From the NCBI GenBank assembly GCA_030037775.1, contig JASHQB010000038.1:1-64000 (forward strand): 64,000 nt of DNA, in the 5' to 3' direction. The translations under genes and the position numbers were made by a program. The DNA is from Candidatus Acidiferrales bacterium (GTDB taxonomy: Bacteria; Acidobacteriota; Terriglobia; Acidiferrales; UBA7541). Shown in pieces: positions 1 to 9,066 of the stretch (positions are counted from its first letter, which is position 1; the number at the start of each line of letters is the position of its first letter). A model generated the notes under the pieces. That model was not told where the DNA came from. It was given only the letters and a program-made list of their open reading frames with translations, and searched no databases.

Positions 1-1458
1 CGCCACTTGCTTCGTCAGCGACGCGAGCTCGTCGTTGCCCGGCGTAGGAATCGCCTCGAATCCGCCTTTGTTCAGTTGCAGAATGTATTCGTTCTGTGCG
101 TAACAATCATCCAGCCCGCCGCGTGCAATCGAAGTCGTGTTCCGGCATCCTCCCGGGTCCGGCCCCGGCACGCTCTTTGTGTCCAGCAGGTACAGCATTT
201 TGCCGTCCTTGCTCACGCTCACCGAACTTGGATACCACCCCGTCGGTATCAGCCCACTTACCGCATTCTTTGCGGGCGTCGAAGTCTGGTCTGTAAAGAT
301 TCCTTGCAGATTAGCCACTGCAATCGAATTCGCCCCGCCATTCGTCACGTAAAGAGTTTTTTCATCAGGCGACAGCGCCAAACTGTTCGGATTGCTTCCC
401 ATGAGCTTTTGCGGATTCGAGAAAATCGAGTGCGGTGCCGTCGTATCGATGACGACATTCACCAAGTTTGAGGTACCAATCACCGCCACCTCATCATCCG
501 TTGCCAGCGCCGCGTACAAATATTCTCCCTCCCGATCCAAAATCATCTTCCCCGGCTCACCCGGCACTTTGATTCGCTCCTTCACCTTCGGCTCGCCCGA
601 AATATCCAGCACTACAATCTGCCTGTCCCGCGGGCTCGACACATACGCCGTATCATTTCCCTTCGTCACCACCCAGAAAGGAAACTCTCCCCCCGCCTCT
701 CCGGTCTTTTTCGCGTCTTCCTTCCCTGGACGCAAATCCAGCTCCGCAATTTTCTGCCGTGCTGCCACATCCACTACGCTCACCGAATCATTCTCGAAAT
801 TCGCTACCACCAGCTTTTTTCCATCCGCCGTCACGCCAATTCCCGCCGCTTCCGGCTTCACGTCGATGCCCAACCCATGCTCGTGCCCCAGCTTGATCGT
901 CGGTCCAGCTTCCGCCTCTGCCCATTCGTCGCCGTTTTTCGCGAACACATGCACATCGTCATCAACGCCGCCCGCCACATAGAATTCCTGTCCGTTCGGA
1001 TTCCAGGCAATCCCGTCAAACGTATTCGCTACCTGCAGTACCTGCGTTTTCCGCGGCGTATCCTGCGAAACATCGAACACAAACACATACTCATTCGAAT
1101 CCCGCTTCATCCGCCTCCCCAACGCATCGTCCATCTCGTTGTACCCGCTGGTCAGCACGAGCAGCGTCGCTCCGTCCGGCGACATCACCGACGTTACCGG
1201 CTGCCCCGCCGCATAATCCGGAAAATCCTCTAGCCCAGGATTGAGCGGCACATAAAATGACCCCTGCGCCGCCATCGGCGTAATCGTCATCCCCGTCGGC
1301 AGCACCGCGCGGCTCTCCAACGACGGGCTTGCCTGAAAATGCCCCGGCCGCGCCTCTCCACTCTGCCGCCGCGCGCCCGCTTCGTGCCGCGTCGCAACAA
1401 ATACCGCCAGCACAATCGCCACAATCATCGCCGCCGTGCCCGCCGTCGTCCGTTTCAT
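1..1458 (-). CDS. YncE-like beta-propeller protein, 3' end cut by window edge
   Basis: The reading frame is open from an ATG at 1458 to position 1 (486 codons) and continues outside the window. An SD-like CAGGAGAGCAGG lies just upstream of the ATG. The N-terminus has one hydrophobic segment (about residues 8-22), so the protein is exported or anchored. The rest is a run of blades with YVTN-type signatures such as DGKKLVVANFENDSVSVVD and LYVTNGGANSIAVANL. Near residues 440-470 there is a Cys-containing stretch (GGCRNT, LDDCYAQNEY). In acidobacteria this kind of propeller is often the N-terminal half of a protein with a C-terminal alkaline-phosphatase-type phosphoesterase; the missing 3' part prevents a check. 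Substrate unknown. It is divergent from the S41 peptidase at 1673. Confidence 0.8.
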   Translation of the reverse strand, partial: MKRTTAGTAAMIVAIVLAVFVATRHEAGARRQSGEARPGHFQASPSLESRAVLPTGMTITPMAAQGSFYVPLNPGLEDFPDYAAGQPVTSVMSPDGATLLVLTSGYNEMDDALGRRMKRDSNEYVFVFDVSQDTPRKTQVLQVANTFDGIAWNPNGQEFYVAGGVDDDVHVFAKNGDEWAEAEAGPTIKLGHEHGLGIDVKPEAAGIGVTADGKKLVVANFENDSVSVVDVAARQKIAELDLRPGKEDAKKTGEAGGEFPFWVVTKGNDTAYVSSPRDRQIVVLDISGEPKVKERIKVPGEPGKMILDREGEYLYAALATDDEVAVIGTSNLVNVVIDTTAPHSIFSNPQKLMGSNPNSLALSPDEKTLYVTNGGANSIAVANLQGIFTDQTSTPAKNAVSGLIPTGWYPSSVSVSKDGKMLYLLDTKSVPGPDPGGCRNTTSIARGGLDDCYAQNEYILQLNKGGFEAIPTPGNDELASLTKQVA

Positions 1459-1672
1459 CCTGCTCTCCTGATCGCTCGAACCCGTGCTTCTGCAGACAAA
1501 ATCGCCGCCATTTTGTCACAACTCGCGGCATCCGCGCTCCGCTGAATTCGCCTTCGCGCCAACGCCACCCGCGCCACATTACAGCCGCATTACAACTTCG
1601 ATGTCTCTCTGTTTTGAACTGGAGTAAAATGCCGCGCAGACCGGACGGCATCGCGCTCGCGGAGGACAAAGC

Positions 1673-2998
1673 ATGCGCTACTTTTTCTGCGTCATTCTAT
1701 TTTTGCTTCTCTTCATTGCGCCAGCCGCTTCCGCGCAAACCACTATTCCAGACACGCCCGCCGGCCGCACCTTCAGCGCCTGGCTTCAAGCCTTCAACAG
1801 CGGCGATCAAGCCCAGCTCGACGCCTACTACCACAAATACGATCCCGGCAAATCCGCCTCGGACATCATGTCCTTCCGCAAACAGACTGGCGGCTTCGAG
1901 CTCCTGCAAATCCTCAAGAGCGAGCCTCTCCACCTCGAAGTTCTCATCAAGGAAAAGCTGAGCGACACCCGCGCCCTCGCAAATCTAACCTTGAAAGACG
2001 CGTCCGGCACCGTCGCTGAACTTTCTCTTCGCGCGCTTCCTCCCGGCGCCACCGTTGCCCAACTCAACTACAAACTCGACGCCGCCACTCGTACCGAAGT
2101 CATCGACGGCGCCATCGCCGACCTCAACGAATTTTACGTTTCCCCCCAAGTCGCCACGCAAATGTCCGACGCCGTCCGCGCCCGCCAGAAGCGCGGCGAA
2201 TTCGACTCCATGACCGATGGCGACGCCTTCGCCATGAAGCTCACCGAGGATTTTCGCGCCGTCAGCCACGACAAGCATCTTCGCGTCGATTTCAGCCCCG
2301 TGCCCATCCCGCCGGAAACCTCCGCACCTGATCCCAAAGCCGAAGCCGAATATCGCAAGGAAATGGAACGCGCCAATTGCGGCTTCGACAAGCTCGAAAT
2401 CCTTCCCGGCGACATCGGCTACGTCAAATTCGATTTCTTCGCCGACCCGGGCGTCTGCGGCCCTACGGTCATCGCCGCCATGAATTTTCTCGCCAACACC
2501 GACGCCATCATCTTCGACCTGCGTGAAAACGGCGGCGGCGATCCTGAGATGGTCACCTACATTTGCTCTTATTTATTCGACCAGCCGACCCACCTGAACG
2601 ACTTGTGGACTCGCAAAGGGAACTCAACTCACCAGTATTGGACGCTGCCTTACGTCTCCGGCAAGCGCCTCGCCACGCAGCCGGCCTATGTCCTCACCGC
2701 GCACCGCACTTTCTCCGGCGGCGAAGAATTCACCTACGATCTCCAGCAGCTCAGGCGCGCCACCATCGTCGGCGAAGTCACCGGAGGCGGCGCGCATCCC
2801 GTCGCCGGCCATCGCATCAATGACCATTTCGAAATCGGCGTCCCCTTCGCCACCGCCATCAATCCCATCACGCATACCAGCTGGGAGGGAACCGGCGTCA
2901 CTCCCGATGTCAAAGTGCCCGCCGCCGACGCCCTCTCCACGGCCCAAGACTTAGCCACCAAAAAACTCACCAGCTCCAACAAATCCTCCCCGCAATAG
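1673..2998 (+). CDS. Exported S41-family (tail-specific/IRBP-like) serine peptidase
   Basis: A 441-residue protein starting at an ATG 7 bases after GGAGGA. It has a clear signal peptide (hydrophobic residues 4-20, likely cleavage after ASAQ). An N-terminal region of about 110 residues resembles an SnoaL/NTF2-type module, followed by an IRBP-like helical segment (about 125-190) and the S41 core. The nucleophile is Ser348 in HRTFSGGEEF, and the downstream GEVTGGGAHP and GTGVTPDVKV blocks are typical of S41 enzymes. S41 peptidases cut unstructured C-termini; this one probably acts in the periplasm on unknown substrates. There is no PDZ domain of the CtpA type, which fits the IRBP-like subgroup. 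Its codons end mostly in C, as for other + strand genes left of 14 kb. Confidence 0.85.
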   Translation: MRYFFCVILFLLLFIAPAASAQTTIPDTPAGRTFSAWLQAFNSGDQAQLDAYYHKYDPGKSASDIMSFRKQTGGFELLQILKSEPLHLEVLIKEKLSDTRALANLTLKDASGTVAELSLRALPPGATVAQLNYKLDAATRTEVIDGAIADLNEFYVSPQVATQMSDAVRARQKRGEFDSMTDGDAFAMKLTEDFRAVSHDKHLRVDFSPVPIPPETSAPDPKAEAEYRKEMERANCGFDKLEILPGDIGYVKFDFFADPGVCGPTVIAAMNFLANTDAIIFDLRENGGGDPEMVTYICSYLFDQPTHLNDLWTRKGNSTHQYWTLPYVSGKRLATQPAYVLTAHRTFSGGEEFTYDLQQLRRATIVGEVTGGGAHPVAGHRINDHFEIGVPFATAINPITHTSWEGTGVTPDVKVPAADALSTAQDLATKKLTSSNKSSPQ

Positions 2999-3134
2999 CT
3001 CGCAAGTCGCACCGCGTCCGGTGTGGGCCGTCGCTTGTCAACGTCGCGCGAATCGCGCCCGGCTCTCTCATGTAAATTAGTGAACTACTTACCTGTTTGT
3101 GATATACAGAGGCTCGCTAAGAGGCCAATTACAC

Positions 3135-3335
3135 TTGTCACTTCAGGACCGTCGCACCGTCGCCGAGATGATCGGCGAACTCTTGCGCGATGCCAGTGTC
3201 CTCGTTGCTGTTTTTGCGCCTCTTGAACGACTCATCAGCGGCAAATCTTTGACATTCCTCGGTGTGTTTATCATAATAGCTTTGGTGCTTGTACTTGCAG
3301 TAGCAGGAATAGCGATCGAGGTAAAGCGCCTATGA
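3135..3335 (+). CDS. Small membrane protein, first gene of a coupled pair
   Basis: Reading from a TTG at 3135 (GAGG about 10 bases upstream) gives about 66 residues: a short amphipathic N-terminus (LQDRRTVAEMIGELLRDAS) and one strong transmembrane segment near the C-terminus (about residues 36-58). A GTG at 3099 and an ATG at 3168 are alternative starts. No family is recognised, but the layout (charged helix, then one membrane anchor) is common among small acidobacterial conserved proteins. Its stop codon overlaps the start of the next small gene (ATGA, 3332-3335), which argues that both are translated together. Confidence 0.5.
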   Translation: MSLQDRRTVAEMIGELLRDASVLVAVFAPLERLISGKSLTFLGVFIIIALVLVLAVAGIAIEVKRL

Positions 3336-3508
3336 CTAACCTGATGATCTTCCTCCCTGTTGCAATCTGCAGTCTAATCGGGTCGATCGCGGGATTCCAC
3401 TTCGCGCGCTTAGAGCGTAGCCGCATGCGTGCTCTTCGACACGAGCAACGCGCAACAGAGAATGCCGAACCGTACTTGCCCTTTGCCGAAATGACTCACC
3501 CCCGCTAG
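3332..3508 (+). CDS. 58-residue single-pass membrane protein overlapping the previous stop
   Basis: ATG at 3332 shares the ATGA overlap with the stop of the preceding small gene; the stop is TAG at 3506-3508. The product has an N-terminal membrane segment (MTNLMIFLPVAICSLIGSI) followed by a basic, Arg-rich cytoplasmic tail (FARLERSRMRALRHEQR) and an acidic end. Topology would be N-out/C-in by the positive-inside rule. No family recognised. The overlap with its neighbour and the clean hydrophobic/charged partition are the only evidence that it is real. Confidence 0.45.
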   Translation: MTNLMIFLPVAICSLIGSIAGFHFARLERSRMRALRHEQRATENAEPYLPFAEMTHPR

Positions 3509-3517
3509 TCTTTTCGA

Positions 3518-4378
3518 CTAGTCGCATCCACCTACTCCGCCGTCGTGTACTTCGCGCCATGACCCGCCGTAGCGCTTATATATGTCGAATTCCTCGTCTT
3601 CATAACCCCTCAACTCCACTACAGTTTCATCGACCCCGTCTCCATCGAGATCTAACTGGTCAATAAAAATATAATCCTCTCCGTCCGTTGCCTCCGTCAG
3701 GTCGATGCTCTTGTTGTATTGGACGAGTTCGGCTGTCGCGTTTGACACGCCTATCTTGCCGATCAGAAATGCCTCGTGGAGCGCGCTCTTGGTCCTCAAA
3801 GAGAGCGAGCCAATCAGGAATTGGCTATTGCTCTCGTCTATTTTGGTCACGATAAGTCGGTCTATCTTAACGTCGCTCGCCATCCCCGCCGAGACACCAT
3901 GTTTTCGAAACTCGTTCATGGCCAGTTCTACAGCATACTTGCGTTCTTGGGCGTCGGGGTGACGTTGACCGCTTTCGTGCGTTCGAATGCTTCGCGCATT
4001 GGATGCAAGCACCTTTGCATCCTTCTGCAGATGAAAACCTTGATCCGGTGACACGAGCGCGGCCGACGAGTCGCACTGAAAGTTGGCAATTCTCTTGACC
4101 GTTACCTCACCCATCTTGTGGCCCTTGGCAAATAGGGCCAATCGCTCGCCCGGTCTGTAAGCACTTTCGTCGTCGTCGGCACGGGCTTTGGGATTAAAAA
4201 TCTCGATTGCAATCAGATCGCCGAATCTTGGCGTCGTGCCACCAAAATCCTCGCCATAATTGTTCTGCGTCACAACGTAGACGGGTTGGTCGGGCCCCTT
4301 CCAAACAGTTCTCTCTTTGTCAGCTTGAGCCAGAAACGGAACGAGCAATAACACTAGGACACAGCCGGGTCGATTCAT
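3518..4378 (-). CDS. Exported protein of unknown function with acidic DLDGDGVDE motif
   Basis: The start is placed at 4378 (MNRPG...) because GGAGGAGA ends 5 bases upstream; an ATG at 4396 is the alternative. The 286-residue product has a signal peptide (VLVLLLVPFLAQA) and no recognised domain over most of its length. Near the C-terminus DQLDLDGDGVDETVVEL matches the Asp-rich turn of FG-GAP/EF-hand-like calcium-binding propeller repeats, usually followed, as here, by a 'VVELRGYEDEEFDIYKR' type beta-strand. It probably binds Ca2+ at that site. The gene converges on the small membrane-protein pair with only 9 bases between stops. Confidence 0.6.
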   Translation of the reverse strand: MNRPGCVLVLLLVPFLAQADKERTVWKGPDQPVYVVTQNNYGEDFGGTTPRFGDLIAIEIFNPKARADDDESAYRPGERLALFAKGHKMGEVTVKRIANFQCDSSAALVSPDQGFHLQKDAKVLASNARSIRTHESGQRHPDAQERKYAVELAMNEFRKHGVSAGMASDVKIDRLIVTKIDESNSQFLIGSLSLRTKSALHEAFLIGKIGVSNATAELVQYNKSIDLTEATDGEDYIFIDQLDLDGDGVDETVVELRGYEDEEFDIYKRYGGSWREVHDGGVGGCD

Positions 4379-4497
4379 GGGAGTCTCCTCCATCATTCGA
4401 CCACATCGTCCAGTTTCTGTGACTGGACGTAGGTACAGTCTATTACATACGAGTTAACAGCACTGAAGATACCGAGAACACCGCTCGCTTTTGTCAG

Positions 4498-4517
4498 GGC
4501 ACGACTTCAGCCGTGCC
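4498..4517. repeat. REP-like palindrome
   Basis: GGCACG-ACTTCAGC-CGTGCC: 6-bp perfect arms around an 8-base loop, in the gap between the unknown exported protein and the ligase fusion. In one frame the flanking sequence reads 'HDFSRAE', a string I recall from spurious small ORFs in acidobacterial genomes, which would fit a dispersed extragenic repeat. Confidence 0.45.
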
Positions 4518-4594
4518 GAAATAGAACATCCTGTCTTGCGTAATTTCCGTGCAACGTATTCGCTTCTCCTGCCTGCCTCCCTGCCTCGATGCCT

Positions 4595-7165
4595 TCACGC
4601 CTCCTTCACCCTCCTCTCCAACTCCCTCGCAATTTCCTCCGCATTCTTCTCCGCACCAAACCTCACCGGCTCGCCAATCGTCACCTTCACCGCTCCGTGA
4701 CGCACCGGCTTCAACCTCAGCCACGGATTTGCCAGGCGCGCCTGCGCCAGCTCCCACAATCCATCGATGCGCACCGGCACCACCGGCAAATCCAATTTCG
4801 TTGCCAGCAATCCAATCCCGCCGCGAAATTTTCCTACTTTCCCGTCCTTCGTCCGCTCGCCCTCGGGAAACACCAGCACGTTCCATCCCTTGTCCGCCAA
4901 CTCTCCCGCGAACGCAAAACTCTCGCGAAACCCGGTCATCTTCGGCAGCGGAAACACATTGAACAGCGCAATCACCAAGAAATAATCCATGCGATTCACC
5001 GCGCGCATGAACCATCCCATCCCTGACGGATGCCGCATCCCCCACAGCCGCTCCGCCTCCATCGCCGTCGCCAGCCGGTTGCGAAATTTCCGCGGCAGCG
5101 CCGCCAGCACGCACCCAATGTCCACGTACGTCACGTGATTCGCCACCACCAGCACCGGCCCGCGCACGCCCCGCAAATTCTCCCGCCCGCGAATCTCCGG
5201 ACGCGCCAGCAGCATCGTCGCCGGCCACGTCAGCGCGTAATACACGGCCAGTCGGATCCACGTCACCGGCCATCGCTGCGCCCAGCGCGAAAATTTGTGC
5301 GTCTGCGGACGCGCCCTCGGCTCGCGCAGCAATTTTTCCAGTTCGCCAACCGTCTTCGCCTCCGCAAATCGCGTTTCGCTCAGGTCCACCTGATACTTTT
5401 CTTCCAGCGCGCTCATCAACTCCACTTTGTCTAGCGAACTCATCTGCAAATCCCGCTCGAGATTCGCATCGCCGCTCACGTTCCCGCCCCGCCCCATAAC
5501 TCGCGCAATTAGTTCGCCGAGCGATCCCTCTGCCCCGGCGCTTTGGGTCGCGGACCCATCTACTCGCGTTCCAAATTCCCGCGCCGCCGCATCGCGAATC
5601 TTCGGCAGCATCGGCTTCTGCGTCGGAGTCCGCGGGAAATCCGCCTCCTTCCACACCACCCATCGCCGCATGCGCTGGAATTCCGCTAGCCCCGCGTTTG
5701 CTCGCTCCACAATTCTCGCTGCATCCACGCTCGCATCCCCCAGCAGCAGCACCGCGCACGCCTCCGCATTTCCATCTTTCTCGATTCCCACCACCACCGC
5801 GTCCCGAACGCCCGGCTGTTTCCGCAGCTCCGCTTCCAAATCCTCGGGATAAACATTCATTCCCGCCGGCGTCACAATCACGTTCTTGCGTCGCCCTTTG
5901 AAATACAAATTTCCCTGCGCGTCCACCTCGCCCAAATCACCGGTGCGAAACCATCCTTCTTCGCCGGCCACCGGCTCCAGTTTCGCGCCCTGAAAATATC
6001 CCGACGCCACGTTTTCCCCGCGCACCAGGATTTCTCCGCCTTCACCCAGCTTCATTTCCATCCCCGGCAGCAGCTTCCCAATCGACCGTTTTCCCACGCT
6101 GAACGGGTTGTTCACGCTCACCAGCGACGTCGTTTCCGTCAGCCCGTAGCCCTGCACCACCGCATATCCCAGCCGGTTCCAGAAAACTTCCACTTTTTCG
6201 GGCAGCGCCGCGCCGCCAGAAATAAACGCCCAGAATTTCCATCCCAGCCGCCGGTGAATTCTCCGAAACCTCCACACTCGCCGCAGAAATTTCTCGCCAT
6301 CCGCTCGCGCAAAATTTCTTTGAAGCTTTCCTGTGCGCCCTGCCGCCTCGATTTCCCGCTCGATCTGCCCCTCGAGCGACTCGATCATCCGCGGCACGCT
6401 CACCACCGCGGTCACGCGCTCGCGCGGGATCGCCCGCGACACTTCCGCCGGGCTCATCGTGTCCCAGAAAATCACCGTCCCGCCCAGCAGCGGCGGAATG
6501 AACATCCCCATCAACTGCCCGAACACGTGGCTCAGCGGCAGCAGATTCAAAAATCGCAGCGGATGAAAAAATCTCTCGTACTTCAAATATTTCCCGATCT
6601 CCGTTTCCATCGGCTCGATGTTCGCCAGAATGTTTCCGTGCGTCAGCACCACTCCGCGCGGCTCCGCCGTCGTCCCTGAAGTAAAAACAATCTCCGCGGC
6701 ATCGCTGCGTTTCGCATTGCTCATGGCAATCGTCAAGCGTCGCGCAGTGTCCTCGTGATCCTCTGTATCTCCCTCTCCCAGTTCTTCCAGCGTCACGCTC
6801 TCCCGCCCAATGCCGCTGACGTCCAACGCACGCGAATGCACGACCAATTTCGCATCTACCGTCGCTGCCACGCGCACCACAAAACTTGCATCCGCCGCTT
6901 CATCCATCGGCACCACCACCGCGCCCGCCAGCACGCACCCGAAAAACGCCGCCACCCACTCCGCGCAATTCTCGCCCCACAACATCACGCGCTCGCCCGG
7001 AGCTACACCGCGCTGCCCCAGCCTCGCCGCAAAACTCCGCGCCACGCCGCCGACGCGCGCGTAGCTCCACCGTTCCATCCGGTAGCCGCGCCGGTACGCA
7101 ATCGCGATCTCGCTTCCGCGCCGCGCGTACTCCTCGATAAATTCAATCAGTGATTGCCGTGCCAT
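4595..7165 (-). CDS. Acyl-AMP ligase / acyl carrier protein / 1-acyl-glycerol-phosphate acyltransferase fusion
   Basis: A three-domain protein of 856 residues. Residues 1-530: an ANL-superfamily adenylating enzyme (P-loop IVFTSGTTAEPRG 159-171, GYGLTETTS 339-347, FRTGD 406-410, catalytic Lys517 in RTPTQKPML). Residues about 545-615: an acyl carrier domain with the phosphopantetheine site at Ser577 in LQMSSLDKVEL. Residues about 630-856: a PlsC-type acyltransferase (H677-x4-D682 in NHVTYVD, FPEGERTKDG 766-775, VPVRIDG). The order suggests activation of a free fatty acid, loading on the in-cis carrier, and transfer to a lysophospholipid. The organisation recalls Aas (acyltransferase/acyl-ACP synthetase) with reversed domain order plus an internal ACP. 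It is likely cytoplasmic, bound to the membrane face. The region downstream of position 4595 on the minus strand shows no obvious terminator. Confidence 0.88.
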   Translation of the reverse strand: MARQSLIEFIEEYARRGSEIAIAYRRGYRMERWSYARVGGVARSFAARLGQRGVAPGERVMLWGENCAEWVAAFFGCVLAGAVVVPMDEAADASFVVRVAATVDAKLVVHSRALDVSGIGRESVTLEELGEGDTEDHEDTARRLTIAMSNAKRSDAAEIVFTSGTTAEPRGVVLTHGNILANIEPMETEIGKYLKYERFFHPLRFLNLLPLSHVFGQLMGMFIPPLLGGTVIFWDTMSPAEVSRAIPRERVTAVVSVPRMIESLEGQIEREIEAAGRTGKLQRNFARADGEKFLRRVWRFRRIHRRLGWKFWAFISGGAALPEKVEVFWNRLGYAVVQGYGLTETTSLVSVNNPFSVGKRSIGKLLPGMEMKLGEGGEILVRGENVASGYFQGAKLEPVAGEEGWFRTGDLGEVDAQGNLYFKGRRKNVIVTPAGMNVYPEDLEAELRKQPGVRDAVVVGIEKDGNAEACAVLLLGDASVDAARIVERANAGLAEFQRMRRWVVWKEADFPRTPTQKPMLPKIRDAAAREFGTRVDGSATQSAGAEGSLGELIARVMGRGGNVSGDANLERDLQMSSLDKVELMSALEEKYQVDLSETRFAEAKTVGELEKLLREPRARPQTHKFSRWAQRWPVTWIRLAVYYALTWPATMLLARPEIRGRENLRGVRGPVLVVANHVTYVDIGCVLAALPRKFRNRLATAMEAERLWGMRHPSGMGWFMRAVNRMDYFLVIALFNVFPLPKMTGFRESFAFAGELADKGWNVLVFPEGERTKDGKVGKFRGGIGLLATKLDLPVVPVRIDGLWELAQARLANPWLRLKPVRHGAVKVTIGEPVRFGAEKNAEEIARELERRVKEA

Positions 7166-7267
7166 CCTGCGGGACAGTTTCTCTTATCCAGCGTCGTTTT
7201 TGTAGCGCTGCGTGCGCACCCCGCCAGCCTCACGCGAAATCAGCGTCATTCAGCGCCATCCGCGCCT

Positions 7268-7308
7268 CAAAAAACAAAAAGCCCGGCCGCAGGGTTTCTG
7301 CGCCGGGC
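7268..7308 (-). terminator. Rho-independent terminator of the TonB/pseudo-M48 operon
   Basis: On the minus strand GCCCGGC (7308-7302) pairs with GCCGGGC (7287-7281), extended by CGCAG/CTGCG with a one-base bulge, and is followed by TTTTTGTTTTTTG. It lies 25 bases after the stop of the pseudo-M48 gene. Confidence 0.8.
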
Positions 7309-7332
7309 CTCCACCAAAAATCTTGTGCCAGC

Positions 7333-9045
7333 TTACGGGTTCTTCTTCGCCGTATCCTGTTTCGCCGGATCCGCTGCCGCGGCATCCCCGGGGTTCTGAT
7401 AGCGCGTCAAATACGGCATGAACGGCGTCACCTCCAGCGGCATTTTCTCGCGCGCCGAAAGCAGCTCCACCGGCTTCGACTTCGCCATCTCGATCGAGTC
7501 GTCCCACGAATCCAGCACGATTCGCGACCCCAGCGGCAGCGCCGCGATCTGGTCCAGCTTCGTCGGCTGCAGCTGCGGCGCCGTCTCCATCAGCTGTTGC
7601 GCCATGAAAACGTGATTGCCCAGATTCGCGCTGATCAGCCCCGGCAGCTGTTTCTGCTCCGCCGCCAGCTGTTTCAGGAAAAGTCCCGCCGTCCCCAGCT
7701 GATTTTTGTAAATCGAATTCTTCAGCAGCTCGATGGCCTTCTTCGCCGCCACTTCCTCGTCCGCTTCCGAAGTCCGGAACGACATCCGCTTCAGCGTCTC
7801 CTGCGGCGAAAGCATGGTCGTGTCGTTGAACGAATATTCGTCCGGAAGCGACGCTCCGGTAATCACCGATCCCAATTGGTGCGCCAGAATCGCCGCGATG
7901 CTGGCCTCATCCGGCAGCACGTCCAGCAATCCCCGCGTAACCACGATCGTATGCCCGATGGCAAAAGCCTCGAGCGTTGACGTCATCAGCACCCGGCACC
8001 GCACATCCGGCTCGATGTCCAGATTGTTCGGCACTTCCAGATTGTTCACCACCTGGTCCAGCGCCTTGTCCACCGGCCCCGGAGGCGAAATCAATCCGTT
8101 CCGCTGCAGCCGGTCCAGCACGTTGTCTTCGCCCTCGCGCTGCCATTCGCGCTCCGCCATCACCGGCGACACATCCTGCGAAGCCTGCGCCTGGTCCTGC
8201 ACCTGCGGCGCTTCCACCGTCAAATTGCTGAACTCCGTCTCGCGCGACGCCAGCTTCAGGTTGAATCCCCACAGCCGCGTCTGCGAACGGTAGCGCACAT
8301 GCCCAAACGGAAAATCCTTCAGGTCCGATTCCGCGCTGTAGATGTACGACGGAATCCATAGATTCGGCGCCACGTTCGTCCGCCAGCTGTCGAAGTGCAA
8401 ATTCCACCCGAACGTCCGTGCCACCGGCACGAACACTCCGTTGAACCGCACAATCGCATAGCTCTGGTCTTCTACCCAGATGCGTCCCTGGAACCGTCCG
8501 TCTCCCGATTTCGGCAGCGGCGTCACGTCGAACACCAAGCAGCGCACCGCACCCAGAAATTCCCGCCGCACATAATCGAATCGGTAATGCTGCCGGTCGA
8601 AATCGATCGGATCTACGAAGATCATCTGCAGGAAGCCCGCCGGCACGTACGAATTTCCCAGGAACGATGTCAGGTCCTTGATGGGATTCAGCTTGTGCAC
8701 CCATCCCGCGTTCGCGTCCCGCAGCATCGTGCGGTCCTCTACGCCCCGGCTCAGGTCTGCGACCCCCAGATAGTAGTGGTCGTCTTCCGGAACCGCACCC
8801 AGTTGCGGGTCCCATTTCATGTCTTGAACGTAGGTTTCAACGATCGGGCTGTAATGCCGTAGTGTCGCCACTTCCTGATGCTCACGCGCCAGGATGGCAT
8901 TCACCACCTGATCCACAGTGGTCGGCTGGCTTGGTGTTACGACTGGCGGATTCGCCGTCTGTGCTGGCTGGGTCTGTGCAAATGACGTCCCCGCGAGACA
9001 CAATGCGAGAGCCGCAGTTAGAATACCGCGATTCCCCATCCCCAT
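7333..9045 (-). CDS. Exported M48-like protein with a destroyed HExxH motif
   Basis: A 570-residue protein with a signal peptide (ALALCLAGTSFAQ). Residues about 45-300 look like an outer-membrane lipoprotein-sorting/RseB-like beta sheet module (many FDVTPLPKS, GRIWVEDQSYAIVRFNG type strands). Residues about 340-400 carry the M48 metallopeptidase helix: VTRGLLDVLPDEASIAAILAH followed by QLGSV. In active M48 enzymes this is AxLAHELGH; here residues 389-393 read HQLGS, so the catalytic Glu and the second zinc His are both lost. I infer a non-catalytic periplasmic scaffold or chaperone. It follows the TonB gene by 21 bases and shares its terminator, so the two are probably one transcript. An ATG at 9039 is an alternative start. 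Confidence 0.72.
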   Translation of the reverse strand: MGMGNRGILTAALALCLAGTSFAQTQPAQTANPPVVTPSQPTTVDQVVNAILAREHQEVATLRHYSPIVETYVQDMKWDPQLGAVPEDDHYYLGVADLSRGVEDRTMLRDANAGWVHKLNPIKDLTSFLGNSYVPAGFLQMIFVDPIDFDRQHYRFDYVRREFLGAVRCLVFDVTPLPKSGDGRFQGRIWVEDQSYAIVRFNGVFVPVARTFGWNLHFDSWRTNVAPNLWIPSYIYSAESDLKDFPFGHVRYRSQTRLWGFNLKLASRETEFSNLTVEAPQVQDQAQASQDVSPVMAEREWQREGEDNVLDRLQRNGLISPPGPVDKALDQVVNNLEVPNNLDIEPDVRCRVLMTSTLEAFAIGHTIVVTRGLLDVLPDEASIAAILAHQLGSVITGASLPDEYSFNDTTMLSPQETLKRMSFRTSEADEEVAAKKAIELLKNSIYKNQLGTAGLFLKQLAAEQKQLPGLISANLGNHVFMAQQLMETAPQLQPTKLDQIAALPLGSRIVLDSWDDSIEMAKSKPVELLSAREKMPLEVTPFMPYLTRYQNPGDAAAADPAKQDTAKKNP

Positions 9046-9066
9046 GACTTCGCCCCCTCAGTCCAA

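Noticed and set aside
4491-4700. Small + strand frame starting MSGHDFSRAE
   Set aside because: It starts on the REP-like palindrome at 4498-4517 and then runs antisense to the ligase fusion; best explained as repeat-derived.
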